From Candidatus Gastranaerophilales bacterium (GTDB lineage: Bacteria; Cyanobacteriota; Vampirovibrionia; Gastranaerophilales; Gastranaerophilaceae), in contig CALUWK010000013.1 in assembly GCA_944324475.1 (NCBI GenBank), forward strand, positions 1 through 43,031: a stretch of 43,031 nt of DNA, in the 5' to 3' direction. Under the pieces are notes generated by a model. It saw nothing but the letters and a program-made list of their open reading frames with translations. It searched no databases and was not told the origin of the DNA. Within the stretch, counting starts at the first letter, position 1; each line of letters begins with the position of its first letter. A program made the translations under genes and the position numbers. Shown one piece after another: positions 8,201-16,800 of this stretch.

Positions 8201-9640
8201 TAGTTTAGCGAATGATAAATCAATTTTAGAGGTGGATTTAACACTATATTTACCATATAAAGAATTATCCAGATTTGAAATGCCATCTATTACAACATAT
8301 TCATTCTCAGGAGTGTAAACTCTTGTATAAACTCTCATTTTGTCTTTCATGAAAAATAAATTAACGTCGTTATTTATATATGATTTAGGGTAGTTTGGGA
8401 TATGAACATTCGAAATTTTTAAATTTCCTGTTATATTGATAGGAAAGAGTTTAAGGTTTATATCACCATTTAACATTCCGTGAAAATCAGATTTTTTGAG
8501 AATCGGAATACCTTTGGGACGATAATATATTAAATTGTCAGGAAGAAAATTTATTAGATTGTTTATTTCTGTTTTTGAGATTTTTATTTTTAAATCCAGA
8601 TTTCTTTTTTTATTAAATGGCTTTGTGATTGTTCCGTTTAAATTTGTTAAAAGGTTGTTTGAGTCTATTTTTAAACTTTTTATATCAATCAAATTTTTTT
8701 GTATGATGATATCAGAATCAATATTTATATTTTTTTTATAGGGTGATATTGTTTTATTATTAGTTAATTTTAAAGTTGGGTTTTTAATCAAAATTGTTAG
8801 TTTCTGCACAGATTTTTCTTCATCAGTTTTAATTAAGATATTTAAACTGCCTTCAAGTGCTTGTATGTTTTTTGAAATATATTTTTTTGCAATATCATTG
8901 AGCATATATAAATTTATATCTTTAATATTTATATTTAAGGATAGATTTTCGGTGCTAAAATTATTTAGAGGATATTTTGATTTTGCCGAAAGATAAATAT
9001 TTGCCGTTTGTTTTTTTGAATTGGTGTAAGTATCTATTGTTCCTGTTTGATATATGTAGAAAATTTTATCTTTTTTTGAAATGTTAATATCAGTATTTGT
9101 TAAGTGCAGATTAATTTCGTTTTTTATTTTATACTCATCTTTAAAATGTATTTTTATGTTATTTATTTGAGTGTTTAGTTTTGTTAATTTAAATTTTTGT
9201 TTTTCAAAAATTTTTAAGTTTCTGATGTTAGAGGTCTCAATTATGTCTATTTGTCCTTTTGAATTTCTTTTTATGTTTAGTTCTATATTTTTTGCATTTA
9301 ATTTTTTGAAATTGATTTTATTAAAAATAAGTCCAATGGGTTTGAATGTTATATCAGGTTTTTCGATTGTAATAAATTGTATTTTTTTGTTTTTATCGTA
9401 AATATTTATAAAATCTGCTTTTGCATTTATGTTAAATTTAAAATCAAACGTTGTTTTGGGATTAATAAGTTCTATTTTAAGACCTATAAAATCACTTAAA
9501 TTTTTTTCGATTAATGAATATGAAAATGCATTTTTTATTATTATTGTTAATGTAAGCGCAAATACAATGATGATGGCACTTAGTGCAAAAAATTTTCTTG
9601 TTAGTTTTGTTATATTATTTTTTATTTTGTTGTCTTGCAT
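5273..9640 (-). CDS. AsmA/TamB-like inter-membrane protein, first of two paralogues
   Basis: 1455 residues: a short cytoplasmic start, one membrane helix (about 17-40), then a very long region of short alternating beta strands rich in Asn, Ile, Lys and Leu, as in the AsmA/TamB/YhdP family. Those proteins form elongated beta grooves that carry phospholipid or help outer-membrane assembly. The C-terminal 220 residues (from about 1230: KINGSVILSG, FSINDGKMPKLGSLEYLLRAGNL, GEFEKITGTLTI, ADIKIYGKLSQ, end NFSWI) align by eye with the C terminus of the protein at 13833-17201. The family assignment rests on architecture and that shared AsmA-type tail. There is no Shine-Dalgarno site; a perfect TATAAT ends seven bases before the ATG. 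The gene is divergent from 9730. Long open frames on the opposite strand are shadows of the biased codon use. Confidence 0.85.
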   Translation of the reverse strand: MQDNKIKNNITKLTRKFFALSAIIIVFALTLTIIIKNAFSYSLIEKNLSDFIGLKIELINPKTTFDFKFNINAKADFINIYDKNKKIQFITIEKPDITFKPIGLIFNKINFKKLNAKNIELNIKRNSKGQIDIIETSNIRNLKIFEKQKFKLTKLNTQINNIKIHFKDEYKIKNEINLHLTNTDINISKKDKIFYIYQTGTIDTYTNSKKQTANIYLSAKSKYPLNNFSTENLSLNINIKDINLYMLNDIAKKYISKNIQALEGSLNILIKTDEEKSVQKLTILIKNPTLKLTNNKTISPYKKNINIDSDIIIQKNLIDIKSLKIDSNNLLTNLNGTITKPFNKKRNLDLKIKISKTEINNLINFLPDNLIYYRPKGIPILKKSDFHGMLNGDINLKLFPINITGNLKISNVHIPNYPKSYINNDVNLFFMKDKMRVYTRVYTPENEYVVIDGISNLDNSLYGKYSVKSTSKIDLSFAKLYLVPIQQIIGFNIGPVPIMDISGFGNIDIRTQGTIKDAQIFGEFNAYNASAEIKGLNAKLTDGICKLIFDNRNLIFKKIQGKMDEANFTLVGIGDTRGNVNLKTEIKNARTHNILKIFNNSLITKPYTKLTKNIIATSGETSANINLKGTINDWENEDFLSKLQLSGDINIKNNKIILNNKMSAQEINGVMTFGTKQKGTFELFINNSKVNVNFNSNAPLEKIAKGDDFSFESSIFSNKFAFVDAIKEFSKNNKLISSLPNLQKLDFYIKFNIKTQGKISLNNINFEKLKNYGFITGLNDSTKPNIKFNSGIIKINENKLILENLNTSILDGNVKANGFIQNFLSKNPNSDVIITLDNLNLTNLNQIFSKINIKSGVLKNGKIILKKDTVKLNSISIDYDNTPLFINAYLKDIYKTKNLEANFSTILNEQSTDSLINPYLTYPIKVKGEIPTKGFFKGKSDNYTIDITATIPKDSDISFSGANLGDTNHKREITGKIEVKENKANINNLRLINYIANQNGKINAITAMKISGGIVQNQNDLNYDNLKITTLTPINVRILNLIFKKSLLKQGNFECDINLKGNIKLPQIYGKVSLQDLDIPLYDTQINNIKVNISNKFIDSEILAKNNQSDLKMILRMQNKLTTPYIIENINIQSNKLNINEILSSITPAQNKTDINKKNELAIKPSDIIIKNGIFNFKEVSFEKIKAQNLKGIFDIQNNIFNLKNSTLDIAEGKFTANGKYAIKSTKLNLNAKMENCDSNILTKEFLNLSDQIYGKINGSVILSGKNLNTPEAIKNINSQVEFSINDGKMPKLGSLEYLLRAGNLVKNGILGLSINNLIQVLTPYKTGEFEKITGTLTINNAEIENLEIISQGKNLSMYLNGNYSILENFADIKIYGKLSQNISNALGAVGNASLRQFIDSISPRKNKKETNDELQENLNKIPSIEIENPEPRYFKVKVLGDINKENYIKNFSWI

Positions 9641-9647
9641 ATTTGTT

Positions 9648-9653
9648 ATTATA
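9648..9653 (-). promoter_or_regulatory. TATAAT -10 box seven bases from the AsmA-like start
   Basis: On the minus strand TATAAT (9653 to 9648) is followed by AACAAAT and the ATG at 9640. There is no Shine-Dalgarno sequence, which fits a leaderless mRNA. The -35 region (TTAGCC) is weak. Confidence 0.5.
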
Positions 9654-9717
9654 GTTTTTTTTAAGTTAATTGGCTAAAAATTTATAATTTTAGTATTGAA
9701 TTTATGAAAAAATCTAT

Positions 9718-9723
9718 TAATAT
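9718..9723 (+). promoter_or_regulatory. TAATAT -10 box six bases from the start at 9730
   Basis: TAATAT is followed by TGAATT and the ATG at 9730, with no Shine-Dalgarno site. The geometry is the same as before the genes at 385, 3465 and 17260. The 89-bp gap between 9640 and 9730 would then hold two divergent promoters. Confidence 0.4.
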
Positions 9724-9729
9724 TGAATT

Positions 9730-10272
9730 ATGCTGAAAAAAATATTATTAATATTTTTAACATTTTTTTTGTTAAATATAGTATTTGCATTTGAGATTTG
9801 CTTGCCAAAGGGATCTTTGGTTAAGGTGTATACAAAAAAAGTATATTCTACTGAAAGTCTCGAGGAAGGATCTTTAGTATATTTTATTGCTCCTTCTGAT
9901 GTATGGGTATTAGAAAAAAAGGCAATAGAAAAGGGTGATATTTTCGAGGGTTATGTAAGTATGCTGAAATTGCCAGTACAGGGCGTGGATGCAGCTATAA
10001 AGATTGATATTGATTCGATTATTAAACAAAATGGAGAGAAAAGAAATTTTAAGGGTAAAATTATATTTTCCGGTTCTGATATTCTTGGCGGTAATTTGAC
10101 TAATCCTGCTTCTTATAATACAACAATTCATCCAAGAAAAGTCTATGGTAATCATTGGGGAGGCTCTTTGCAATATGTGCCAAGTGGTGAATATGAGTTT
10201 GGTAAACATGTCTTTTTTGGGCCAAGAGATAATATATTAATTGAACTTTTAGAGGACTATTATTTTAATTAA
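9730..10272 (+). CDS. Exported protein with a VirB10/TrbI-like beta domain, short form
   Basis: 180 residues with a signal peptide (KKILLIFLTFFLLNIVFA). The mature part runs PKGSLVKVYTKK, a segment ending in VYFIAPSDVWVLEKKAIEKGDIFEGYVS, then KIDIDSII and GKIIFSG. This order of strands (an opening Pro-x-Gly, a stretch ending in a membrane-compatible strand, then a Gly-x-x-hydrophobic-x-Gly-x-hydrophobic turn) matches the protein encoded next (IASSGSILMGTV), so the two appear to share a domain. The C terminus is Gly/His/Tyr-rich (HWGGSLQYVPSGEYEFG) and unique. It probably sits in the periplasm or outer membrane. The function is not known. No ribosome-binding site is visible; the start is supported by the signal peptide. 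Confidence 0.75.
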   Translation: MLKKILLIFLTFFLLNIVFAFEICLPKGSLVKVYTKKVYSTESLEEGSLVYFIAPSDVWVLEKKAIEKGDIFEGYVSMLKLPVQGVDAAIKIDIDSIIKQNGEKRNFKGKIIFSGSDILGGNLTNPASYNTTIHPRKVYGNHWGGSLQYVPSGEYEFGKHVFFGPRDNILIELLEDYYFN

Positions 10273-10295
10273 ATTTGTATATTTTTTTTTAATTA

Positions 10296-10304
10296 TGATA
10301 AAAT
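10296..10304 (+). promoter_or_regulatory. Extended -10 box upstream of the gene at 10334
   Basis: TGATAAAAT (TGn at 10296-10298, TAAAAT at 10299-10304) predicts a start near 10311 and a leader of about 23 bases holding GGAGAGG. Confidence 0.5.
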
Positions 10305-10333
10305 GTATGTGAGGTATTCTTGGAGAGGGATTT

Positions 10334-11029
10334 ATGATAAGAAAAAATATAGCATTTTCGATTGTTTTAGCGTATTGTGTGATTTTTAGTGCGGGTAGTT
10401 TTGCTGCAGGTAATTTTAATTATTCTACACCTGTTCAACAACAAAATAGTTCAAACTTGCAGGGCTATGCTCTTTTTGTTCCGGCAGGGGTTACATGTGC
10501 TGCTGTTTTGTCTCAAGAAGTTAATTCACTAAGCGCAGTAGTAGGACAAACAGTTAATGCAGTTTTAACTGAAGATTTTATATATAACGGACAAACTATC
10601 GCTTCATCTGGAAGTATTTTAATGGGGACTGTTGTGGAAAACAAAAAAGCAACTTTTGGGAATAGAAATGCAAAGATGCAAATAAGATTTACCGCAATAA
10701 GAACCCCATATAATAATATCATTCCAATTAGTGCTGTTATTGCAACAACTGATTCTACAGGTACTTTAAAGGGTGGTACGGCTGCTGATAGTGCTAAAGA
10801 ATATGCAAAAGATACTGTTATAGGTGCAGGTTCTGGCGCTGCATTAGGTACGGCTATGGGAGCTCTTTCGGGAGGTTCTGTAGGACGTGGTGCTGTATAT
10901 GGTACGGCAGTTGGTGCAGGTATAGGTTTGATTAAAAGAGCTATAGATAAAGGTGAAAATATAATGATACCTGCAAATAGCCAGATAAATATACTTTTTG
11001 ACCAACCAATTACAATAACTGCACAATAA
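10334..11029 (+). CDS. Exported VirB10/TrbI-like beta-domain protein with a glycine-zipper segment
   Basis: 231 residues, with a signal peptide ending at about SFA-AG (residue 25). The domain VPAGVTCAAVLSQEV, VGQTVNAVLTEDFIYNGQTIASSGSILMGTV and IRFTAIRTPYNNIIPISAVI resembles the beta-barrel part of conjugation VirB10/TrbI proteins, which also occurs in stand-alone envelope proteins. It is followed by a Gly/Ala-rich segment of about 45 residues (GAGSGAALGTAMGALSGGS, GTAVGAGIG) that looks like a glycine-zipper transmembrane or oligomerisation region, then a last strand (MIPANSQINILFDQPITI). No other conjugation genes are here, so I infer a housekeeping envelope role next to TonB. The start has GGAGAGG 5-6 bases upstream. 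Confidence 0.8.
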   Translation: MIRKNIAFSIVLAYCVIFSAGSFAAGNFNYSTPVQQQNSSNLQGYALFVPAGVTCAAVLSQEVNSLSAVVGQTVNAVLTEDFIYNGQTIASSGSILMGTVVENKKATFGNRNAKMQIRFTAIRTPYNNIIPISAVIATTDSTGTLKGGTAADSAKEYAKDTVIGAGSGAALGTAMGALSGGSVGRGAVYGTAVGAGIGLIKRAIDKGENIMIPANSQINILFDQPITITAQ

Positions 11030-11097
11030 ATATATACTTTCGGGTAATTTATAAATATCTTTTAATAAATAATAATTACTCTGGAAACTAAAAAATT

Positions 11098-12300
11098 ATG
11101 GCACAAATTAGAAATAGATTTGATTTACAAAATTCAATAGCAGATGAAAAAATTACGGCAAAAAAGAAGTTGCCTAACTTTTTCAATACAACTGATGACA
11201 TAGGGCCATATAAAGGTATAGCTTTATCTTTGTGTGTCCATGTTTTTTCTGTTTTTTTGGCGTTAATTGTAAGTGCAATTATGGGACTTGTTTTTCCGCA
11301 TTTGCCAAAGCCGGACTTACCTGTCAGAGATGTTGAGTTTAAACTTGTTCAAAATGAGTCAAAACCTCCTATAAATAAAAATACAAAAATAAGATCTGAT
11401 AGAGATTCTCGAGCTGGTGGAAAGCATGATCCAAAGCGTGCTATTTCCGAGCCCAGTCCTGTAAAATCTGCACCGGCAAAACCGAAAGTTGCGCAAAAAC
11501 AGCAACCTAAGGTTGCAAAGGTTCCACAAAAACCGATTCAGAAACCGGTTCAGAAGGTTGTTCAAAAACCTGTTAGTAAGTCGGTTCAAAAACCTGTTGT
11601 AGCAAAAAAACCAGTATCAAAACCTTCTCCTATTAAGGCGCCTGTTGTTGCTAAGCCTCAAGCTAGGCCTTCAGTTGCTCCGAAAGCTCCATCTGCACCA
11701 AAGATTGCATCGGCTCCAAAAAGTCCCTTTAGTGTTCCTGTGGCTCCAAGCAAGGCTCCTGTTGGTTCAACTTACAGGCCTCCTGTATCTTCCGGTACTT
11801 CTGGTGGTTCAACTTCCAAGGGGGGTTCAGCCTCGCCTGCTCCTAAGTTTAGTTCTGCAGGTTCGTCATCTTCGGGTGGCAGAGCATCTTCAAGTTCTTC
11901 TGGAAGCAGGTATGCTTCAAGAGGTTCATCAGGCGGATATGGTTCAGGTGGAAATCCCAGTCCGGGAAATCCAAATGGTGCTCCGGGCATTGATGCAATA
12001 CGTCAGCCAAATTGGGGACCATATATGCGTGATTTAGAGCAAAGAATTAAAAGAAATTGGTCACCTCCAAAAGGAGATAGTTCTAAACGAGTTGTAATCA
12101 CGTTTACAATAGGAAGAGACGGAAGATTATTATCTCGCAGGGTTACAAAATCTTCCGGAGTACCTTTGGCGGACAGAGCTGCAATGAGTGCTATAGAATT
12201 AACGGCTCCATTCAGACCTTTGCCACCTGAGTTTAAGGGTCAGTCTGTTCCGATTGAGTTTACGTTTGATTATAATGTATTAAACAGTGTATTAAGATAA
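11098..12300 (+). CDS. tonB: TonB-family energy transducer
   Basis: Carries proton-motive energy from the inner membrane to outer-membrane transporters. The 400 residues have a cytoplasmic start (about 40), one membrane helix (about 42-63, LCVHVFSVFLALIVSAIMG), a Lys/Pro/Gln-rich spacer with VQKP-type repeats (about 140-180), a Ser/Gly-rich spacer (about 225-300), and a C-terminal TonB domain (about 310-395: EQRIKRNWSPP, VVITFTIGRDGRL, SGVPLADRAAMSAIE, PIEFTFDYN). The length exceeds the usual 240-260 residues of TonB because of the double spacer. It is followed at once by exbB-exbD-exbD. No strong ribosome-binding site is visible, and no TonB-dependent receptor is in the window. Confidence 0.9.
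   Translation: MAQIRNRFDLQNSIADEKITAKKKLPNFFNTTDDIGPYKGIALSLCVHVFSVFLALIVSAIMGLVFPHLPKPDLPVRDVEFKLVQNESKPPINKNTKIRSDRDSRAGGKHDPKRAISEPSPVKSAPAKPKVAQKQQPKVAKVPQKPIQKPVQKVVQKPVSKSVQKPVVAKKPVSKPSPIKAPVVAKPQARPSVAPKAPSAPKIASAPKSPFSVPVAPSKAPVGSTYRPPVSSGTSGGSTSKGGSASPAPKFSSAGSSSSGGRASSSSSGSRYASRGSSGGYGSGGNPSPGNPNGAPGIDAIRQPNWGPYMRDLEQRIKRNWSPPKGDSSKRVVITFTIGRDGRLLSRRVTKSSGVPLADRAAMSAIELTAPFRPLPPEFKGQSVPIEFTFDYNVLNSVLR
11520..11625 (+). repeat. Degenerate VQKP-type repeat tract in the TonB spacer
   Basis: Imperfect units of 12-18 bases encode runs such as KPIQKPVQK, VVQKPVSK and SVQKPVV. This is protein low complexity that forms the extended periplasmic spacer, not a DNA-level element. Confidence 0.7.
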
Positions 12301-12323
12301 AATAGAAAAATGAGGATAAAAAA

Positions 12324-12971
12324 ATGGATTTAATGTTAGCGGCAATAGCGCAGGATTGGATGGTTTTAACCCCTATATTCATCTGTTCAATTTTGGTTGT
12401 GTATGTAGCAATAAACAGGATTAATTACTATAGAAAAAATGAAAGAAATATATCAGAATTTATTCCAAGTTTACAAAAGGCGCTTGTTAAAAATAATATT
12501 GGTGCTGCGCAAAGAATTTCGGTTCAACTTGGCGGAATTATATCAGAAATGGTAGACGAGGCATTGAGAATTTATACTGAGCAAAAAGCTGGTTTTTCAA
12601 GAGCATACGATATTTCATCTTCATTGGCTGTTAGAAAATTAGAACGTCATTTAACAATACTTGGTACAATTGGTGGTGTTGCGCCGTTTCTTGGTTTATT
12701 TGGTACTGTTGTTAGAATTTTGTATACATTCCAAGATTTAGCAACTAAGGGGAATCAATCTGCAGCTGTTGCAACGGGTATTGCTTCTGCGTTAATTGCA
12801 ACTGCATTAGGTTTAGGAGTTGCAATTGTTGCAGTTGTTTTGTTTAATTATTTTCAAACGGTAGTTGCTCGTTTTGAGTCTGATTTCAAATTAATAAAAT
12901 TGGTATTTTTAAGTTTTATTGATTCTGATGAAGAAGTAAATGTTGACAACAATAGCTCTATTGCTCTGTAA
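12324..12971 (+). CDS. exbB: ExbB/TolQ/MotA-family proton channel subunit
   Basis: Forms, with ExbD, the inner-membrane proton channel that drives TonB. The 215 residues have three membrane segments: about 12-31 (LTPIFICSILVVYVAINRI), about 110-130 and about 150-175. Between the first two lies the cytoplasmic loop. The conserved MotA_TolQ_ExbB core is clear: LTILGTIGGVAPFLGLFGTVVRI (about 110-132) and VATGIASALIATALGLGVAI. The length is normal. GAGG lies 8 bases before the ATG. It is in an operon 23 bases after tonB and 14 bases before exbD. Confidence 0.93.
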   Translation: MDLMLAAIAQDWMVLTPIFICSILVVYVAINRINYYRKNERNISEFIPSLQKALVKNNIGAAQRISVQLGGIISEMVDEALRIYTEQKAGFSRAYDISSSLAVRKLERHLTILGTIGGVAPFLGLFGTVVRILYTFQDLATKGNQSAAVATGIASALIATALGLGVAIVAVVLFNYFQTVVARFESDFKLIKLVFLSFIDSDEEVNVDNNSSIAL

Positions 12972-12985
12972 AATAGGTAAATAAG

Positions 12986-13444
12986 ATGAATGTAAATGTA
13001 CAACAAGAAGACGGTAGAAAGAAAACTTTTAATGAAATAAATATCACGCCTTTAACTGATATTTTTCTTGTGCTGCTTATTATAATGATGGTAATAGCTC
13101 CGAGTTTTCAAACGGTAGACAATAATATAAAGATGCCGGAAATAAATTCAGGTGTTGCAATTGAAGTAAAAAATGCTACTGTTTCAATTACTAAAGACGG
13201 AAGTTTTTATGTTAATGAAAAAAAAGTTATTCCGGATAATTTGTACGAATCTTTAAATTCTCTCGCAGGTAATTTGGAAAAAAAAGAAATTGTTGTAAGG
13301 GCTGATAAAAACACAAAAAGTTCCGAAATTATGAAGGTTATGAAAGCGGCTCAGGATGCAGGATTTGAAAAATTGATTGTTGCCGGTGAACCATTGGGCA
13401 GCAAGCAACAAAAAGAACTTGAAAAAAATGAGGAAAAAGGCTAA
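12986..13444 (+). CDS. exbD: ExbD/TolR-family protein, first copy
   Basis: Partner of ExbB. The 152 residues have a short cytoplasmic start, one membrane helix (about 20-42) preceded by FNEINITPLTDIFLVLLIIMM, and a periplasmic domain. The Asp in LTDIFLVLL is the membrane carboxylate that carries protons in this family. The C-terminal tail is highly charged (KQQKELEKNEEKG). Its stop codon TAA overlaps the next gene's ATG by one base. The N-terminal 35 residues are nearly identical to those of the next gene, showing tandem duplication. Confidence 0.93.
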   Translation: MNVNVQQEDGRKKTFNEINITPLTDIFLVLLIIMMVIAPSFQTVDNNIKMPEINSGVAIEVKNATVSITKDGSFYVNEKKVIPDNLYESLNSLAGNLEKKEIVVRADKNTKSSEIMKVMKAAQDAGFEKLIVAGEPLGSKQQKELEKNEEKG

Positions 13445-13827
13445 TGAAAAGACAAACTTTTAATGAAATAAATATTACACCTTTAACTGATATTTTTCTT
13501 GTTTTGTTGATTTTAATGATGGTTATAGCTCCAATATTGGATCAACAAGGGTTATCGCTTGCTGTACCTGAGTATGTTAATGAAAATCAACAAAATAAAG
13601 ATAGTAAAATTTTAACTGTTCAGGTTACAGAGGATAATAATTATATTGTTGATAATCAACCTGTAAATGAGTCTGATTTGGTTAATGTACTTAGAGAACA
13701 GTCAATAGTGAATACTGATGGAGTTTTAATACAAGCGGCAGGAAACTCGAGTCATCAAAGTGTTGTGAAATTGATGGACGATGCCAGAGCTGCAGGAGTG
13801 AAAAGCATTTCAATAGTTGAAATGTAG
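13444..13827 (+). CDS. exbD: ExbD/TolR-family protein, second copy
   Basis: 127 residues, translationally coupled to the first copy (TAATG). The membrane helix and its flank (TFNEINITPLTDIFLVLLILMM) are almost the same as in the first copy, including the proton-carrying Asp. The periplasmic domains have diverged (SLAVPEYVNENQQ versus IKMPEINSGVAIE). Two ExbD-type chains per ExbB pentamer fit the known 5:2 stoichiometry, so a heterodimer is plausible. Alternatively the copies serve different transducers. A terminator-like hairpin follows about 60 bases downstream. Confidence 0.92.
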   Translation: MKRQTFNEINITPLTDIFLVLLILMMVIAPILDQQGLSLAVPEYVNENQQNKDSKILTVQVTEDNNYIVDNQPVNESDLVNVLREQSIVNTDGVLIQAAGNSSHQSVVKLMDDARAAGVKSISIVEM

Positions 13828-13832
13828 ATAAA

Positions 13833-16800
13833 ATGATATATATTAAGAAAAAAAGCTGGTTTAAAAAGAATTTAAATATTATTTTCAAAAAAAGAGAAAT
13901 CTCTTTTTTTATGTTTTTTGATTTTATAAAAAGGATGACTTTTTGCCTTTTGTTTGTCATTTTATTTTTGTATAGTTCTTTTATTTATTTAATTCCTAAA
14001 TATATTAAAGAAAATAATGTTGAAAATTTTTTAAATTCTTATCTTTCAAAAAATACAAATTTGATTCTTGATATAGATAATTTGAAAATAAAACCAAATT
14101 ACAAGTTTGATATAAGCATAAAGGCTGACAAATTAAAATTAAAATATTCTAAAGAAAAAGATTTTTTAATTTTAAATAAAATGAATGTTGATTTAAATGT
14201 AATTTCTTTAATTTTTGGGTATATTGATTTTACAAAAATTAAAAGTGATGATGTTTCGGTTTTTATTAATTTTAATAAAAATAAGAGTTACAGTTGTTTT
14301 GAATACATTGATTTTAAAAATTTATTGGACAAAACTAAAAATTCAAAATTTAAAATTAGAAATTTTAACTTTTACACTGATAAATTGATTGTTAATTTAT
14401 ATGATGAAAATGTCGGTAAAAATTTTGTTTTATTAACGAATAATTTAAGATTTTTATCTTCTCCTTCTTTTGATTTTAAGAGTAGAAATTTTGAATTAAC
14501 AACTAAAGGTCGAGTAAAAAGTTCTTTTTATGAAATTTTAAATTTTAATTTAAAGTTAAATTATAAAATTAAAAATAATTCTATAGATAAAATTAATTCG
14601 TTTATTTCAAAATTAACATATAATCCTCTTGTTTTTGCGGATATGTATAATTTTTATTCGGATATGGATATTAATTTAAAAATTTATCCTCAAGAAAAAA
14701 AGACTAATGTTGATGGTATTGTAAAATTTATGAATTATTCATTTGTTGTGAATAATGTAAAACTTCCGAAGAATAATCTAGTAATTATATTTAATTCCGA
14801 TAAAATTTTTGCCGATTGTGATTTTAATTTTATAAAAAATCAATTTTTAAAAGTTAAATTGAATGCAAATACTTCTAAAAATAAATTTATTGAATTAAAG
14901 GCCAGTTCTAATAATATTAACCTTTCTGATTTTAAAGATGTATTGAGTATTTTTTATAAAATTTTTAATGTAAAATTTAACTCTGATGATATAAGTCTTA
15001 GTGGTAGCGCAATTTTTGATTTGTACTTAAAAAGTGATTTTAAAAAAATTAATTCAAGTGGAAATTTTGAAATAAGAAATGCATCCTTGTTCCATAAAAA
15101 AACAGGTCTGCATATGCAAAATATTAATTCAAATATTAATTTACAAAATAGTAAAATTGATATAGTAGATACTTCTTTAAATATTGGTAAATCAAGGTTT
15201 TATGTTATAGGAAAAATTGATGAAAAAACAAACATAGATATAAAGGTTCATTCTGATTCGATTGATATGGCAAGTATTGTTAGTTTAGTTAAAAGTTTGC
15301 CTTTAGTTTCTTCTTTTGTGCCGGTTTTGGATGATTATATTTTTAAAAATGGTTTGGTTAAAATTTCTGCTGATATAAAAGGAGATTTTAAAAATCCTAT
15401 AATAACGGTGAAATCTGAACTTGAAAAAGTAAGAATTTTTATAAAAACTTTAAAAAGTGAATTTTTTGCGAATAAAATTTTAATATTTTCTAATCCGGAT
15501 AAAAATGATTTTTCTGATATTTTGGTGCAAATTAGTGATTCTAATATAAAGTTTAATAATATTTTGGCAAAAATTAATGTAATGGATTTAAAAGTTTTGT
15601 CTGATAATATTTTTATTTCAAAAACAGATGTTAATTTGGCAGGAATTAATGGTATTTTAGAGGGAGAAATAAAAAATTATAAACAAAAAAATTCAAATAT
15701 TTTATTAAAGATAAAAGCTGATATTCCTTCTGATAATAAGCTTTTGGTTATTAAATCAAAAACAAAAGGAAATTCTTTGTTATTTTTTGATTTAAATATT
15801 TTAAAAGATAAGTTAATTATAAAAGATGCTTATATTTTGTCTGATTCTAAAAAAGTGGCAGTAATTTCTGGAGCTGTTTCAAATTGTTTTTCATCTTATC
15901 CGATATTAAATAATGTTAAAATTTTTATTCAGGATAAACTTTCTTTTTATATTCCTCAAAATGCTACTTCTTTTGATGCGTATGGCAATATAATTTTAAA
16001 CGGAAAAATGTCATATCCGCAAGTTGACGGTGATTTAACTTTATATAATTTGAATTACAGAAAATTAAATTTATATATTCCTGACTTGCTTTTAAATATA
16101 AAAAATTCAAGTGCATATATTAATGTTTTAAGGGGTAAAATTTTCGGATTTGATTTTGATTTAATTGCTCAAGCAAAATGGTTAAAAGATAAAATTCTTG
16201 TAGATTATGCACAAATTAGTTCTAATTATTTAAATATTGATGCTTTGAATAAAATTGCAATGAAAGAAAATAACTTAAATTTAGAGGTGTTAAATTTTAG
16301 AGCGAATGTAATTGCTCTTGAAATGTTGGATATGCTTTTAAACTCTGTGTACATTGAAGGAAGTATGAAAGATAATATTTTATATGCTAAAAATTTTAGG
16401 GCTGATCTTTTTAAAGGAAATGTTGTTGGGAGTTTTGTTTATGACATTAAAACTAATAAAACAAATGTAGATATTATATTAAAAGAAATTAATGTAAGAC
16501 TTTTAACAAATAGTATAAAAGAATTAAAGAATCTTTCTATAGCGGCAAGTGGAAAATTAAGTGCATTAATAAAAGCGGATTTTAGGGGTCTTGATTTTAA
16601 TTTAATTTTAAGAACTTTTGATGGATATGTGAAATTTAATATTGATGATGGTGAATTATCTCAATTTGCAAAATTGGAAAGATTTTTGCAGGCAGGTAAT
16701 ATATTGTCTCAAAGTATTCTAAAATTAACTTTGAATTCAACTTTATCAACAATAACAAAGCAAAATACTGGAGATTTTAAAACTATTGAAGGGACAATAA

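Noticed and set aside
5313-9677. Many plus-strand open frames of 60-170 codons inside the first AsmA-like gene
   Set aside because: All are antisense to one long, well-formed coding frame. Their Phe/Leu/Ser-rich content follows from its Asn/Lys/Ile codons.
10334-11029. Conjugative transfer locus, based on the VirB10/TrbI-like domain
   Set aside because: No other type IV secretion, relaxase or plasmid gene is present; stand-alone proteins of this type occur on chromosomes.
11520-11625. CRISPR-like or tandem DNA repeat
   Set aside because: Units are short, imperfect and in frame; they encode the TonB spacer.
11645-12037. Overlapping Leu-rich and Pro/Glu-rich frames in and opposite tonB
   Set aside because: They arise from the repetitive Pro/Lys/Ser/Gly spacer of TonB read in the wrong frame or strand.
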